Assembly (NCBI GenBank): GCA_009996515.1
Contig: JAACZV010000001.1
Coordinates: forward strand, 304,627-368,626
DNA length: 64,000 nt
Direction of reading: 5' to 3'
Source of the DNA: Comamonadaceae bacterium
Lineage (GTDB): Bacteria; Pseudomonadota; Gammaproteobacteria; Burkholderiales; Burkholderiaceae_C
Shown: one piece after another, positions 37,841-50,725 of the stretch
Layout: the number at the start of each line of letters is the position of its first letter
Position numbering within the stretch: position 1 is the stretch's first letter
Made by a program: the position numbers and the translations under genes
Notes under the pieces: generated by a model
Databases searched by the model: none
What the model was told of the DNA's origin: nothing
Seen by the model: the letters and a program-made list of their open reading frames with translations, nothing else

Positions 37841-39967
37841 ATGGGTGACATGACCACCGAAGGCGCCAGCATCAGTGCTGGCATCGACCTCAGCCAGTTC
37901 TACCAGGTCTTCTTCGAGGAAGCCGGCGAGAACCTCGACAACATGGAGCAGCTGCTGCTCAACCTGGATGTCGAGGCCGCCGACGACGAAGAGCTGAACG
38001 CCATCTTCCGCTGCGCCCACTCCATCAAGGGCGGCGCGGCCACCTTCGGCTTCTCCGACGTGGCCGAGCTGACCCACCAGATGGAGACGCTGCTGGACAA
38101 GCTGCGCCGCCATGAGCTGCAGCCCAATGCCGCCATGGTGGACGTGCTGCTGCAGTCCGGCGATGCGCTGCGCGCCCAGCTGGGCCGCCACCAGGGCTCG
38201 GGCGCCGACACGGTCGACACGACCGAGCTGCTGACCCACATCAAGGCCTTCGTCGAGGGCGGCAGCGCCGCCGCGCCCGCGCCTGCGCCGGCCCCCAAGG
38301 CCGCGGCCCCTGAGCCCGCACCGGCCGCGCCCGCCGCGCCGACGCCGGCCAACCCCGGCACGCGACTGCTGGAGCTGCAGGTCGGGCCGCTGACCGACCT
38401 GAGCCTGGCCGAGAACCTGGTCGAGCTGTTCAAGGAGATCACCGATCTGGGCGCCATCGAGCCGCTGGACGCCGGCCAGAGCTCCGACGGCATGCGCCGC
38501 TTCAAGGTGCTGACCAGCTCCACCGACAACGACCTGCTGGACCTGTTCACCTTCCACGTTGCCCGCGACCAGGTCAAGCTGATGCCGCTGGGCCCGGGCT
38601 TCGGCTTCCACGAGGGCGCGCCCGGCGCACCGCCGGTGGAACCGCCGTCCAACGACCCCGGCTACGGCTTCTTCGACAACGCGCCCGGCGTGCCGGCCGG
38701 CGCCGCGCCGGCCGCGGAAGAGGCCAAGCCCGCGGCCGCCATCGTGCCGGCCCGCGCCCCCGTGCCGGCGCGCACCGACGCCAAGCCCGCCGGCGGCGGC
38801 CTGGACCAGACCACGCTGCGCGTCTCCATCGAGAAGGTGGACCAGCTCATCAACCTGGTCGGCGAGCTCGTCATCACCCAGGCCATGCTGGCCCAGAACA
38901 GCCGCGAGCTGGACCCGGCGCTGTACCAGCAGCTCACCAGCGGCCTGGCCGACCTGGAGCGCAACACGCGCGACCTGCAGGAGTCGGTCATGTCGATCCG
39001 GATGATTCCGATGTCGACGGTGTTCAACCGCTTCCCGCGCATGCTGCGCGACCTGGCCGCCAAGCTGGGCAAGAAGGTCGAGCTGGTCACGCAGGGCGAG
39101 GCCACCGAACTGGACAAGAGCCTGGTCGAGAAGATCACCGACCCGCTGACCCACTTGGTGCGCAACAGCTGCGACCACGGCATCGAGATGCCCGAGGACC
39201 GCGTCGCGCGCGGCAAGCCCGAGCAGGGCACGATCACGCTGGTGGCCTCCCACCAGGGCGGCAGCATCGTCATCGAGGTGCGCGACGACGGCCGCGGCCT
39301 GAACCGCGACAAGCTCATCAAGAAGGCCCGCGAGAAGGGCATAGACGCGCCGGACACCATGACCGACGCGGAATGCTGGAACCTGATCTTCGCGCCCGGC
39401 TTCTCCACCGCCGACCAGGTCACGGACGTGTCCGGCCGCGGCGTGGGCATGGACGTCGTGAAGAAGAACATCACCTCGCTGGGCGGCACCGTCGAGATCG
39501 ACTCGGCCGAGGGCTACGGCATGAAGGTGTCCGTGCGCCTGCCGCTCACACTCGCCATCATGGACGGCATGAGCGTGGGCGTGGGTGACGAGTGCTACAT
39601 CCTGCCGCTGTCCAGCGTGGTCGAGTCCTTCCAGGTGCAGGCCGACACCATCAAGACGGTGGCCGGCTCGGGCCGCGTCGTCGAGGTGCGCGACGAGTAC
39701 ATGCCCGTCATCGAGCTGGAGAAGGTCTTCGACGTGCCGCGCTTCGACTTCGAGCATGTGTCGTCCATCATGGTCGTCGTGGAGGCCGAAGGCGGCCGCG
39801 TCGCGCTGCTGGTGGACGAGCTGCTGGGCCAGCAGCAGGTGGTCGTGAAGAACCTCGAGGCCAATTACCGCAAGGTCAGCGACGTGTCGGGCGCCACCAT
39901 CATGGGTGACGGCCGCGTCGCCCTGATTCTGGACGTCGGCAGCCTGGTGCGCCGCTCGCGCCACTAA
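37841..39967 (+). CDS. cheA: Chemotaxis histidine kinase CheA
   Basis: Hpt FRCAHSIKGGAATFGF; LRVSIEKVDQLINLVGELVITQAML; LTHLVRNSCDHGIE; CheW-like domain. Confidence 0.97.
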   Translation: MGDMTTEGASISAGIDLSQFYQVFFEEAGENLDNMEQLLLNLDVEAADDEELNAIFRCAHSIKGGAATFGFSDVAELTHQMETLLDKLRRHELQPNAAMVDVLLQSGDALRAQLGRHQGSGADTVDTTELLTHIKAFVEGGSAAAPAPAPAPKAAAPEPAPAAPAAPTPANPGTRLLELQVGPLTDLSLAENLVELFKEITDLGAIEPLDAGQSSDGMRRFKVLTSSTDNDLLDLFTFHVARDQVKLMPLGPGFGFHEGAPGAPPVEPPSNDPGYGFFDNAPGVPAGAAPAAEEAKPAAAIVPARAPVPARTDAKPAGGGLDQTTLRVSIEKVDQLINLVGELVITQAMLAQNSRELDPALYQQLTSGLADLERNTRDLQESVMSIRMIPMSTVFNRFPRMLRDLAAKLGKKVELVTQGEATELDKSLVEKITDPLTHLVRNSCDHGIEMPEDRVARGKPEQGTITLVASHQGGSIVIEVRDDGRGLNRDKLIKKAREKGIDAPDTMTDAECWNLIFAPGFSTADQVTDVSGRGVGMDVVKKNITSLGGTVEIDSAEGYGMKVSVRLPLTLAIMDGMSVGVGDECYILPLSSVVESFQVQADTIKTVAGSGRVVEVRDEYMPVIELEKVFDVPRFDFEHVSSIMVVVEAEGGRVALLVDELLGQQQVVVKNLEANYRKVSDVSGATIMGDGRVALILDVGSLVRRSRH

Positions 39968-39994
39968 CGCTACAACCCAAACAGAAAGAATCCC

Positions 39995-40519
39995 ATGGAA
40001 GCCAGCAACGTCCCCGCCCTGCGCCCGCAAGGCGCCGTCACTGCCCCCGCCACCGGCCCCAAGAGCGGCGAGTACCTGACCTTCCGGCTGGGCGCGGAGG
40101 AATACGGCATCGACATCCTGAAGGTGCAGGAGATCCGCTCCTACGAGGCGCCCACGCGCATCGCCAACGCGCCGGACTTCATCAAGGGCGTCGTGAACCT
40201 GCGCGGCGTCATCGTCCCCATCGTCGACCTGCGCCTGAAGCTGGGCTGCCCGACGGCCGAGTACAACAGCTTCACGGTCGTCATCGTGCTGAACGTGAAG
40301 GACCGCGTCGTCGGCGCCGTGGTGGACTCGGTCTCCGACGTGCTGGAGCTGAGCCGCGACGCGATCAAGCCGGCGCCCGAGCTGAACACCTCGTCGGTGG
40401 ACACCAGCTTCATCACCGGCATCGGCTCGGTGGCCGACCGCATGCTGATCCTGATGGACATCGAAGGCCTGATGAGCAGCGCCGAGATGGGCTTGATGGA
40501 CGCGGCCGTCGCGGCCTGA
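39995..40519 (+). CDS. cheW: Chemotaxis coupling protein CheW
   Basis: [58 protein letters not shown]. Confidence 0.96.
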   Translation: MEASNVPALRPQGAVTAPATGPKSGEYLTFRLGAEEYGIDILKVQEIRSYEAPTRIANAPDFIKGVVNLRGVIVPIVDLRLKLGCPTAEYNSFTVVIVLNVKDRVVGAVVDSVSDVLELSRDAIKPAPELNTSSVDTSFITGIGSVADRMLILMDIEGLMSSAEMGLMDAAVAA

Positions 40520-40537
40520 TCGGCACTCGCCAAGCAA

Positions 40538-40565
40538 AACGGGCGGCCCGCAGGCCGCCCGTTCT
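40538..40565. terminator. Bidirectional terminator between cheW and alaS
   Basis: AACGGGCGGCCcgcaGGCCGCCCGTT. Confidence 0.8.
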
Positions 40566-40585
40566 TCATTGCGCGGGGTCTGTCT

Positions 40586-43210
<2,625 letters not shown>

Positions 43211-43316
43211 CCCGGGGCTTCCTGGAAAAGGTCAGTGACAAAGAGGGGCGATTGTAGAGAGGGGGCTTTACATGCCGCGGGTAGAGTGAAGCTCAAACCC
43301 TTTGGAGATCCCTCGA

Positions 43317-44801
43317 ATGGACGCGAATTCCCCGCTGGCCGCGCTGGACGACCCCGGCCTGCTGCGCAGCCAGGCGCTGATCAATGGCGAATGGGTGGCC
43401 GGCGCCGCCACGTTCGCCGTGACCGACCCCGCCACCGGCCAGGAACTGGCCCAGGTGCCCAATCTGGCCCGCGCCGATGCCGATACCGCCATCGCGGCGG
43501 CCGCCAACGCGCTGAATGCCTGGCGCACCAAGCCGGCCAAGGAGCGCGCAGCCGTGCTGCTGCGCTGGCAGCAGCTGCTGGTCAGGCATGCCGACGACCT
43601 GGCCCGGCTGATGACGGCCGAGCAGGGCAAGCCGCTGGCCGAGGCGCGCGGCGAGGTCATCTACGGCGCCAGCTTCCTGGACTGGTTCGCCGAGGAGGGC
43701 AAGCGCGTCTACGGCGAAACCATCCCGACCACCGACCCGACCAAGCGCTACCTGGTGCTGAAGCAGGCCGTGGGCGTCTGCGCCGCCATCACGCCGTGGA
43801 ACTTCCCGCTGGCCATGATCACGCGCAAGGTCGCGCCGGCGCTGGCCGCCGGCTGCACCGTCATCATCAAGCCCGCCGAGGCCACGCCGCTGACGGCGCT
43901 GGCCGCGGCCGAACTGGCCCAGCGCGCGGGCATGCCCGCCGGCGTGCTCAACGTGCTGACGGCGGATGCCGCGCAGTCGGTCGAGATCGGCAAGCTGCTG
44001 TGCGAGAGCGACGTGGTGCGCCACCTGTCCTTCACCGGCTCCACCGAGGTGGGCCGCATCCTGATGGCGCAATGCGCGCCGACCATCAAGAAGCTCAGCC
44101 TGGAGCTGGGCGGCAACGCGCCCTTCATCGTCTTCGACGATGCCGATCTGGACTCGGCCGTGGACGGCGCCCTGGCCAGCAAGTACCGCAACGCCGGCCA
44201 GACCTGCGTCTGCGCCAATCGCATCTATGTGCAGGCGGGCGTCTATGACGCCTTCGTGGAGAAGTTCGCGGCCAAGGTCGCGGCGCTGAAGACCGGCAAC
44301 GGCTTCGAGCCGGGCGTCAACGTGGGCCCGCTGATCGACGAGGCCGCGCTGCAGAAGGTGGAGACCCACGTGGCCGACGCCATCGCGCTGGGCGCCAAGC
44401 TGCTGGCCGGCGGCAAGCGCATCGAGACCGCCGGCGGCCATTTCTTCGAGCCCACGCTGCTGGCCGACGCGAACTCGCAGATGCTGTGCTCGCGCGAGGA
44501 GACCTTCGGCCCGGTCGCGCCGGTCTTCAAGTTCCAGACCGAGGAAGACGCGATCCGCCTGGCCAACGCCACCGAGTTCGGCCTGGCCAGCTATTTCTAC
44601 AGCCGCGACATCGGCCGCATCTTCCGCGTCGGCGAGGCGCTGGAGTACGGCATGGTGGGCATCAACACCGGCCTGATCTCGACGGCCGAGGTGCCGTTCG
44701 GCGGCGTCAAGCAGTCCGGCCTGGGCCGCGAAGGCGGGCGACAGGGCATCGAGGACTATGTCGAGGTGAAATACCTCTGCCTGGGTGACGTCCAGAAGTA
44801 G
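43317..44801 (+). CDS. gabD: NAD(P)-dependent succinate-semialdehyde dehydrogenase
   Basis: ALDH motifs LELGGNAPFIVFDDADLD, NAGQTCVCANR; PWNFPLAMITRKVAPALAAGCTV. Confidence 0.88.
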   Translation: MDANSPLAALDDPGLLRSQALINGEWVAGAATFAVTDPATGQELAQVPNLARADADTAIAAAANALNAWRTKPAKERAAVLLRWQQLLVRHADDLARLMTAEQGKPLAEARGEVIYGASFLDWFAEEGKRVYGETIPTTDPTKRYLVLKQAVGVCAAITPWNFPLAMITRKVAPALAAGCTVIIKPAEATPLTALAAAELAQRAGMPAGVLNVLTADAAQSVEIGKLLCESDVVRHLSFTGSTEVGRILMAQCAPTIKKLSLELGGNAPFIVFDDADLDSAVDGALASKYRNAGQTCVCANRIYVQAGVYDAFVEKFAAKVAALKTGNGFEPGVNVGPLIDEAALQKVETHVADAIALGAKLLAGGKRIETAGGHFFEPTLLADANSQMLCSREETFGPVAPVFKFQTEEDAIRLANATEFGLASYFYSRDIGRIFRVGEALEYGMVGINTGLISTAEVPFGGVKQSGLGREGGRQGIEDYVEVKYLCLGDVQK

Positions 44802-44825
44802 CGCCCGGCCTCCCGGCCAGGCATG

Positions 44826-44853
44826 AAAAAAGGGGCCCCGCGGGGCCCCTTCT
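44826..44853 (+). terminator. Terminator after gabD
   Basis: AAAAAAGGGGCCCCgcGGGGCCCCTTCT. Confidence 0.75.
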
Positions 44854-44896
44854 GCATGGGCCGAACCGCGAAGCGGCCCGGCCATGTCTGGCTGCT

Positions 44897-47800
44897 TTAG
44901 AACTCGTAGCGACCGGTGATCTGCATGGCCCAGGACGATTCGCCGCGGGTCTGCTTGTTGATGTAGTCCTGCGGGTCGTTGACCGAGTAGATCATCTTGC
45001 CGGTGGTCGGGTCGATACCGGCGTAGCGCACGAAGGTGCGGCTGTTGCCGGCGCCGAACGGTGCCTCGTCGATACGGCCCCAACGCTTGTTGATCAGGTT
45101 GCCGAAGTTCAGGATGTCCAGCGTCAGCACGCCCTTGTTGTTGTTGAACAGGCCCGGCACTTCCTGGCTCACGCGCACGTCGAAGCTGTTCGTGAACTTG
45201 GCGTAGGCGGAGTTGCGGCCCACCACGCCACCCTTGAACTTGCGCAGACCCGGCTCGCTGTCGACGATGGACCAGAACTTGGCCTCGGCCGCGGCGGCCG
45301 TGCTCTGCTGGTAGGCGCTCAGCTGGGCAGCGTTCGTGATGGTCGAGCCGGTATTAGGCAGGCGGAACAGCACCTCGCCCGAACCCGGGCCCTTCGGGAT
45401 GTACAGCAGGTCGTTGCCCGACACGCCGTCGCCGTTCATGTCGTTGGCGAACACCCAGCTGTACGGACGACCGTCGCGGCCCTCGTAGACCACGCCAAAG
45501 CTCGTCTTGTACTTGCCGAAGAAGGCCTTCGAGAAGTTCATCTGGGCGTTGAAGCGGTTGCGGATCAGCGAGGCCGAGTTGGCAGCCACTTCCTCGTTCG
45601 GGTTGAAGATGGAGCGGTTCAGCCAGTTCGAGTTCGACGTCGAGGAGGTCAGCGGGCTGACTTCCGTGGCGCTGGTGCGGGTGTAGGCCACGCCCCAGCC
45701 GAAGCCGGCGCGCGTGGGCGAGTTCAGCGACAGGGTCAGCGCGTTGCCGCTGCCCTTCTTCGTGTTCTCGACGACCGTGACCGTGTTGTAGGACTTGTTG
45801 CTCAGCGCCTTGTTGCTCAGGCAGCCGCTCGGGTTGCTGTCGTTGCCGCCGGCAAAGCACAGCGGGTTGCTGCCGCCGGCGTTGTAGAACATCTCGCGGC
45901 CGTCGAGCGGCGAGGTGCGGGTCACGGTGCCCAGGTTCAGGTGCTTGTAGTACAGGCCGTTGTTGACCTTGGTGTGCAGCAGCTCGGCGCCGGCCACCAA
46001 GCCGTACCAGGGCAACTCGCCGTCCCAGGCCAGATTGGCCTTCCAGACCGAGGGCTGGCTGGTGTTGGGGCCGATGAAGTCGACGTTGGCGGCCGGCGGC
46101 GTGCCGGTCACACCCGGTTGGGCGCCGGTGTCGGGCGTGAACTTGATGGTGCCGCAAGGCGTCGTCGTCGCGCTGCAGCTGAAGTTGGCCGTGGTGACGC
46201 CGGTGTTCTGGTAGGGGTTGGTCAGCCAGACCGAGGCCGCCGAGCCCATGAACAGACCGAAGCCGCCGCGGATCTGCGACTTGCGCTTGTCCACCGGATC
46301 CAGCGCGTAGTTGAAGCCGAAGCGCGGCTGCACCAGCTTTTCGCCGTCCAGCGTGCGGGTGTTGTCGTAGCCGAAGCCGCCCGACTGGGGCGTCATCGTG
46401 GCCGGATTGCCCGCGATCACCGGGCCGGAGGCCGCGGTATTGGCCTTGGGACGGTCACCCGTGCTCAGCATGTCGACGCGGATGCCGCCGGTCAGGGTCA
46501 GGCGCTTGTTGACGTTCCAGGTGTCCTGGATGAACACGCCCACATTGCTCAGCGTCCAGTTGGCCGCACCGTCCGTCAGCGTGCTGCCGGCCAGCGGCAT
46601 CTGCACCGTGTAGGACGTGACCTGGCTGTTCTGCCACAGGGCCACCGGGTCGGTGCCGCTGAAGGTATAGGTGCCCTTGGTGTTCTGCAGGAAGGCGTTG
46701 AAGATCTCGTTGCGCTGCAGGTCCGCACCCACCTTGATCTCGTGATCATCCAGCAGCAGGTTGCCGGCGAAGTAGGCGTCCAGCGTCTTGGTCTTCAGGC
46801 TGTTGAAGTGGCGGCTGGACTCGGTGCCGAAGCGCAGCGTGCGGTTGCCGGTGGCCGTGCCGGCCGGGGCCGGCGTCGTCCAGACCAAGCTGATCTGCGG
46901 CAGGTCGCTGTTGTTCTTCGGGTCGCTGGCGTAGTCGCGCTTGGAGACCTTCAGCTCGGTGGAGAAGATGTCCGTCCAATCGGAGAACAGCTGGCCCACC
47001 ACCGTCTCCAGCGTCTTGTCCTGGCTGTACCAGTGCGAGGACATGGTCAGCACGGTGTTGCTGAAGCCCGGGAAGATGGGGTTGCTTTCTTCCGACTTGG
47101 TGTAGCGCAGGTTGGCCTTGTGCTTGTCGGAGATGTTCCAGTCGAGCTTGAGCAAGGTGTCCTTGGCCACCAGCTGCACGCCGGTGGGGATGGCCATGCT
47201 GCCGATGTCGATCTTGTAGATGTCCGACGCCACCTTCTGGGCGGCGGCGATCTGCTCGTTGGTGATGCCGACGTTGGCCTGCGGGCTGCCCACCGGGCCG
47301 AAGCTCGGGGCGTTGCGGCTGCTCTTCAGCTCTTCGTAACTGGCGAAGAAGAACAGCTTGTCCTTGATGATGGGGCCGCCCAGCGTGAAGCCCTTCAGGT
47401 CTTCCTTGAAGGCCGGCGAACGGAAGGTCGTGCCCGACTGGCGGTTGTAACGGTCGCCCGCCATGTTGGCGTCACGGTAGACGTAGTAGACGCTGCCCTT
47501 GAGCTCGTTCGTACCCGACTTGGTCACCGCGTTGATGTTGGCGCCGGTGTAGCCCTGCTGGGTGACGTCGTAGTTGGAGATGTTGACCTGCACCGCCTGG
47601 ATGGCGTCGATCGAGATCGGCTGCTTCAGCGTCGGCAGGCCGTTGGACTCCAGGCCGAAGGTGTCGTTGACGCGCACGCCGTCGATGGTGACGGAGTTGA
47701 AGCGGGCATTCTGGCCGGCGGCGGAGATGTCGCCACGCTCCTTGTCGGTCTGCGACAGGCGCGGGTCCGTGCGGGCGTAGTCGGCCAGGCTGCGGCTGAT

Positions 47801-48265
47801 GGACGCGAAATTGTCCATGTCGGCGCGGCTCAGGTTGGTACCCGAACCCATGGCGTTGCTGGCGAACTTGCTGTTCGCGGCGGCGCTGCCGGTGACGACG
47901 ACGGCTTCCAGCTGGTTGGCGCCCAGCGCCACGTCGAAGTTGGTGGTCTCGGCCAGCTGCAGGTAGACGTCTTCACGGACGCTGCGGTCGGAGCCCTTGC
48001 TCACCGTGATGGTGTAGGGGCCGCCCACGCGCAGGCCGCGGGCACCGTAGCGGCCCTCGGCGTCGGTCACCTGGGTGTTGGACGAACCGGACTCCCGGTG
48101 CACGATGGTCACCGTGGCGCCAGCCACCGGCTTGCCATCCGTGGCCGTCACGCGGCCGGCGATGGCGGCCGTCGTGTTCTGCGCCACGGCGGGCGCTGCG
48201 GCCACGATGGCCACGGCGGCGCACAGCGCCGATAGCGGGAATCCAGACCCAAACCTGTTGCTCAT
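44897..48265 (-). CDS. TonB-dependent receptor with N-terminal CarboxypepD-reg domain (Oar-like)
   Basis: Signal peptide; TTAAIAGRVTATDGKPVAGATVTIVHRESGSSNTQVTDAEGRYGARGL; plug and beta-barrel; C-terminal MQITGRYEF. Confidence 0.92.
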   Translation of the reverse strand: MSNRFGSGFPLSALCAAVAIVAAAPAVAQNTTAAIAGRVTATDGKPVAGATVTIVHRESGSSNTQVTDAEGRYGARGLRVGGPYTITVSKGSDRSVREDVYLQLAETTNFDVALGANQLEAVVVTGSAAANSKFASNAMGSGTNLSRADMDNFASISRSLADYARTDPRLSQTDKERGDISAAGQNARFNSVTIDGVRVNDTFGLESNGLPTLKQPISIDAIQAVQVNISNYDVTQQGYTGANINAVTKSGTNELKGSVYYVYRDANMAGDRYNRQSGTTFRSPAFKEDLKGFTLGGPIIKDKLFFFASYEELKSSRNAPSFGPVGSPQANVGITNEQIAAAQKVASDIYKIDIGSMAIPTGVQLVAKDTLLKLDWNISDKHKANLRYTKSEESNPIFPGFSNTVLTMSSHWYSQDKTLETVVGQLFSDWTDIFSTELKVSKRDYASDPKNNSDLPQISLVWTTPAPAGTATGNRTLRFGTESSRHFNSLKTKTLDAYFAGNLLLDDHEIKVGADLQRNEIFNAFLQNTKGTYTFSGTDPVALWQNSQVTSYTVQMPLAGSTLTDGAANWTLSNVGVFIQDTWNVNKRLTLTGGIRVDMLSTGDRPKANTAASGPVIAGNPATMTPQSGGFGYDNTRTLDGEKLVQPRFGFNYALDPVDKRKSQIRGGFGLFMGSAASVWLTNPYQNTGVTTANFSCSATTTPCGTIKFTPDTGAQPGVTGTPPAANVDFIGPNTSQPSVWKANLAWDGELPWYGLVAGAELLHTKVNNGLYYKHLNLGTVTRTSPLDGREMFYNAGGSNPLCFAGGNDSNPSGCLSNKALSNKSYNTVTVVENTKKGSGNALTLSLNSPTRAGFGWGVAYTRTSATEVSPLTSSTSNSNWLNRSIFNPNEEVAANSASLIRNRFNAQMNFSKAFFGKYKTSFGVVYEGRDGRPYSWVFANDMNGDGVSGNDLLYIPKGPGSGEVLFRLPNTGSTITNAAQLSAYQQSTAAAAEAKFWSIVDSEPGLRKFKGGVVGRNSAYAKFTNSFDVRVSQEVPGLFNNNKGVLTLDILNFGNLINKRWGRIDEAPFGAGNSRTFVRYAGIDPTTGKMIYSVNDPQDYINKQTRGESSWAMQITGRYEF

Positions 48266-48700
48266 CCCAATCACTCCTGTTGTGCGCCCCTGGGCGCGTC
48301 TGATGTCGAAAATGGTCACGGAAGCGTCACAAAGCGCTTCCTGCGGTCGCGCCGGCCGACACTGCAAGGGCACGGGGCGCGACGGTGAACGGAATTGTCA
48401 TGACTTTCTGTGACAGAACTTTACGGGTAAGTCAGAAGCGCCCCTCTTCCGGGGCGCCGGCCCGGGGGGCAGCGCAGGGCGCCATGCGTCGTTCAAGCGC
48501 GACAGTCGGTGCAAAACGAGGCGTCGCGCGACGCATTCGGGGGCCCCACCGGTGCCACCCGCCACAAAAAGCACCTCATTGGTGCATTTTTTTCTGAAAT
48601 GTAAACATTGAGAGCTCGTGCAGCCCTGTCGCAAAACCGCGACAAACTGGGACGGCAAAGCCACTTCTAAGATCGCGCCCTCCTCCAAGCCCTCTCCGTC

Positions 48701-50380
48701 ATGGCCCACACCCCCTACCTTCGCGCCGGCGCCAGCCTGTTGCTGGCCGCCCTGCTCGCCGGCTGCGCCACCCAGCAGCCGTCCAGGACGACCGAGCTGA
48801 CGCTGTTCTCCATCAACGACTTCCACGGCAACATCCAGTCCGCCCAGCCCACGCCGCTGATGCCGCGCGTGGCCGACCCGGCCACCGGCGAGGTCAAGGC
48901 CCAGCCTGCCGGCGGCGTGGCCCACCTAGCGACGGCCATGGCCACGCTGCGCGCCAAATATCCCGACGCCCTCGTCGTCGCGGGCGGCGACCTGATCGGC
49001 GCATCGCCGCTGATCTCCAGCCTGCTGCGCGACGAGCCGTCGCTGGCGGCCATGTCCGAGCTCGGCATCGCGGCGAGCGCCCTGGGCAACCATGAACTCG
49101 ACGCCGGCCTGCCCGAACTGCTGCGCAAGGCGCGCGGCGAATGCGCGCCGACGGAATGCCTGTGGCCCGGCTTCAAGGGCCCGGGCTTCCCGTATCTCGG
49201 CGCCAACGTGCTGGACGCCAACACCGGCAAGCCGCTGCTGCCCACCCATGTGATGAAGCAGTCGGCCGGCCTCAAGGTCGCCATCGCCGGCGTCGCCACC
49301 CAGGACACGCCCAAGGTCATCGTCGCCCGCGCCATCCAGGGCATACGCTTCGCCGACGAGGCCGACACGCTGAACGCGCTGGTGCCCCAGCTCAAGGCCG
49401 AGGGCGCACAGGTGCTGGTGGCCATCATGCACGAGGGCGGCGTGCAAGGCCCCGGCAGCAGCGCCAACGACCCGAGCTACGCCTGCCCCACGCTGAGCGG
49501 CCGCGTGCTGGACATCGCCAAGCGCCTGGACCCGGCCTACGCCATCATCATCGGCGGCCACACCCACCAGGCCTACACCTGCAAGATCGACGGGCGCCTG
49601 GTCGTGCAGGGCGGCAGCTACGGCGGCTGGATCACCGAAACCCATCTCAAGCTCGACGCCACCGGCCGCGTGCTGGACGCCCAGGCCGTCAACCACCCGG
49701 TGCTGCAGTCGGTCTACGCGCCCAACCCGGCGCTGGCCAATCTCGTCGCCCAGGCTGCGGCGCTGACCCAGGCCGCCCGCAACAAGCCGGTCGCGACGCT
49801 GCCGCGCGGCGCGACCCGCCAGGCCAAGGCGCCCCACGGCGACTCCTCGCTGGGCAACCTGATCGCCGACAGCCAGCTCGCCTTCGCGCGCAAGCAGGGC
49901 CCGGCCGACATCGCCTTCATGAACTCGGGCGGCATCCGCGCCGACCTGAGCGTCGAGCCCGGCAAGCCCACGACCATGAGCGACCTGCTGGCCATCCAGC
50001 CCTTCGGCAACGACATCGTCGCGTTGACGCTGACCGGCCAGCAGCTCTGGGACATCCTGCAACGCCAGCTGCCCAAGGGTGGCGCGGCACCGCGCCTGCT
50101 GCAGGTCTCGTCCACCCTGCGCTACCACTGGCGCACCGGCGCCGACGGCGTGGCCCAGCTGGGTGAGATCCTCATCGACGGCCAGCCACTGAACCGCACG
50201 CGCGACTACCGCGTCGTCGTCAACAACTTCCTGTCCGAAGGCGGCGACGACCAGGCCGGCTTCAAGCATGGCCGCGACCGCGCCGTGCTGGGCACCGACA
50301 TCGACGCCCTCGTCGAGCTGCTGCGCGACAACCCGCAGGCCGTCACGCAGGCGACGCCCGGCCGCATCGTGCGCGACTGA
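48701..50380 (+). CDS. 5'-nucleotidase / bifunctional metallophosphatase lipoprotein
   Basis: Lipobox LLAGC; TLFSINDFHGNIQS; GNHELDAG; GGHTHQAY; MNSGGIRADL. Confidence 0.95.
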   Translation: MAHTPYLRAGASLLLAALLAGCATQQPSRTTELTLFSINDFHGNIQSAQPTPLMPRVADPATGEVKAQPAGGVAHLATAMATLRAKYPDALVVAGGDLIGASPLISSLLRDEPSLAAMSELGIAASALGNHELDAGLPELLRKARGECAPTECLWPGFKGPGFPYLGANVLDANTGKPLLPTHVMKQSAGLKVAIAGVATQDTPKVIVARAIQGIRFADEADTLNALVPQLKAEGAQVLVAIMHEGGVQGPGSSANDPSYACPTLSGRVLDIAKRLDPAYAIIIGGHTHQAYTCKIDGRLVVQGGSYGGWITETHLKLDATGRVLDAQAVNHPVLQSVYAPNPALANLVAQAAALTQAARNKPVATLPRGATRQAKAPHGDSSLGNLIADSQLAFARKQGPADIAFMNSGGIRADLSVEPGKPTTMSDLLAIQPFGNDIVALTLTGQQLWDILQRQLPKGGAAPRLLQVSSTLRYHWRTGADGVAQLGEILIDGQPLNRTRDYRVVVNNFLSEGGDDQAGFKHGRDRAVLGTDIDALVELLRDNPQAVTQATPGRIVRD

Positions 50381-50416
50381 ATCCCGGGCGGCACGCCGCC
50401 GCCCCCACAACGAAAA

Positions 50417-50437
50417 AACGGCCCCGAGGGGCCGTTT
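50417..50437 (+). terminator. Terminator after 5'-nucleotidase gene
   Basis: AACGGCCCCgaGGGGCCGTTTT. Confidence 0.8.
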
Positions 50438-50443
50438 TGCATA

Positions 50444-50470
50444 TGGAGCGGGTGATGGGAATCGAACCCA
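50444..50470. repeat. Island attachment-site direct repeat (tRNA-Gly 3' end copy)
   Basis: TGGAGCGGGTGATGGGAATCGAACCCA, identical 27 bp to 63937..63963; no tRNA body follows. Confidence 0.9.
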
Positions 50471-50725
50471 TATTTTGTGTGCCCACTGACGCTCCCAGCG
50501 TACCCGAGGGAACAGGGTGTCGCAAGGCCCTCAACTGGACCGGGCAATTGGACCGTCAGGGTGGTGTGGGTTCTGGTCGACTTGAGGGCTCGGTGCGCGC
50601 TGATTTGGGCAAATCAAGAGTGCGTTGCCACAGATGACTAACATCATTTTCAAGGGCACGTCTCTGGTGCCGAGACCACTCAATCGATCACGAACCCCAT
50701 CAGCGGGAAACCCCAACGCAACCGG

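Noticed and set aside
37805-40537. 910-aa minus-strand ORF
   Set aside because: Antisense to cheY/cheA/cheW; no recognisable domains, low-complexity His/Ala/Gln composition.
45941-48235. 764-aa plus-strand ORF
   Set aside because: Antisense to the TonB-dependent receptor; GC-driven artefact.
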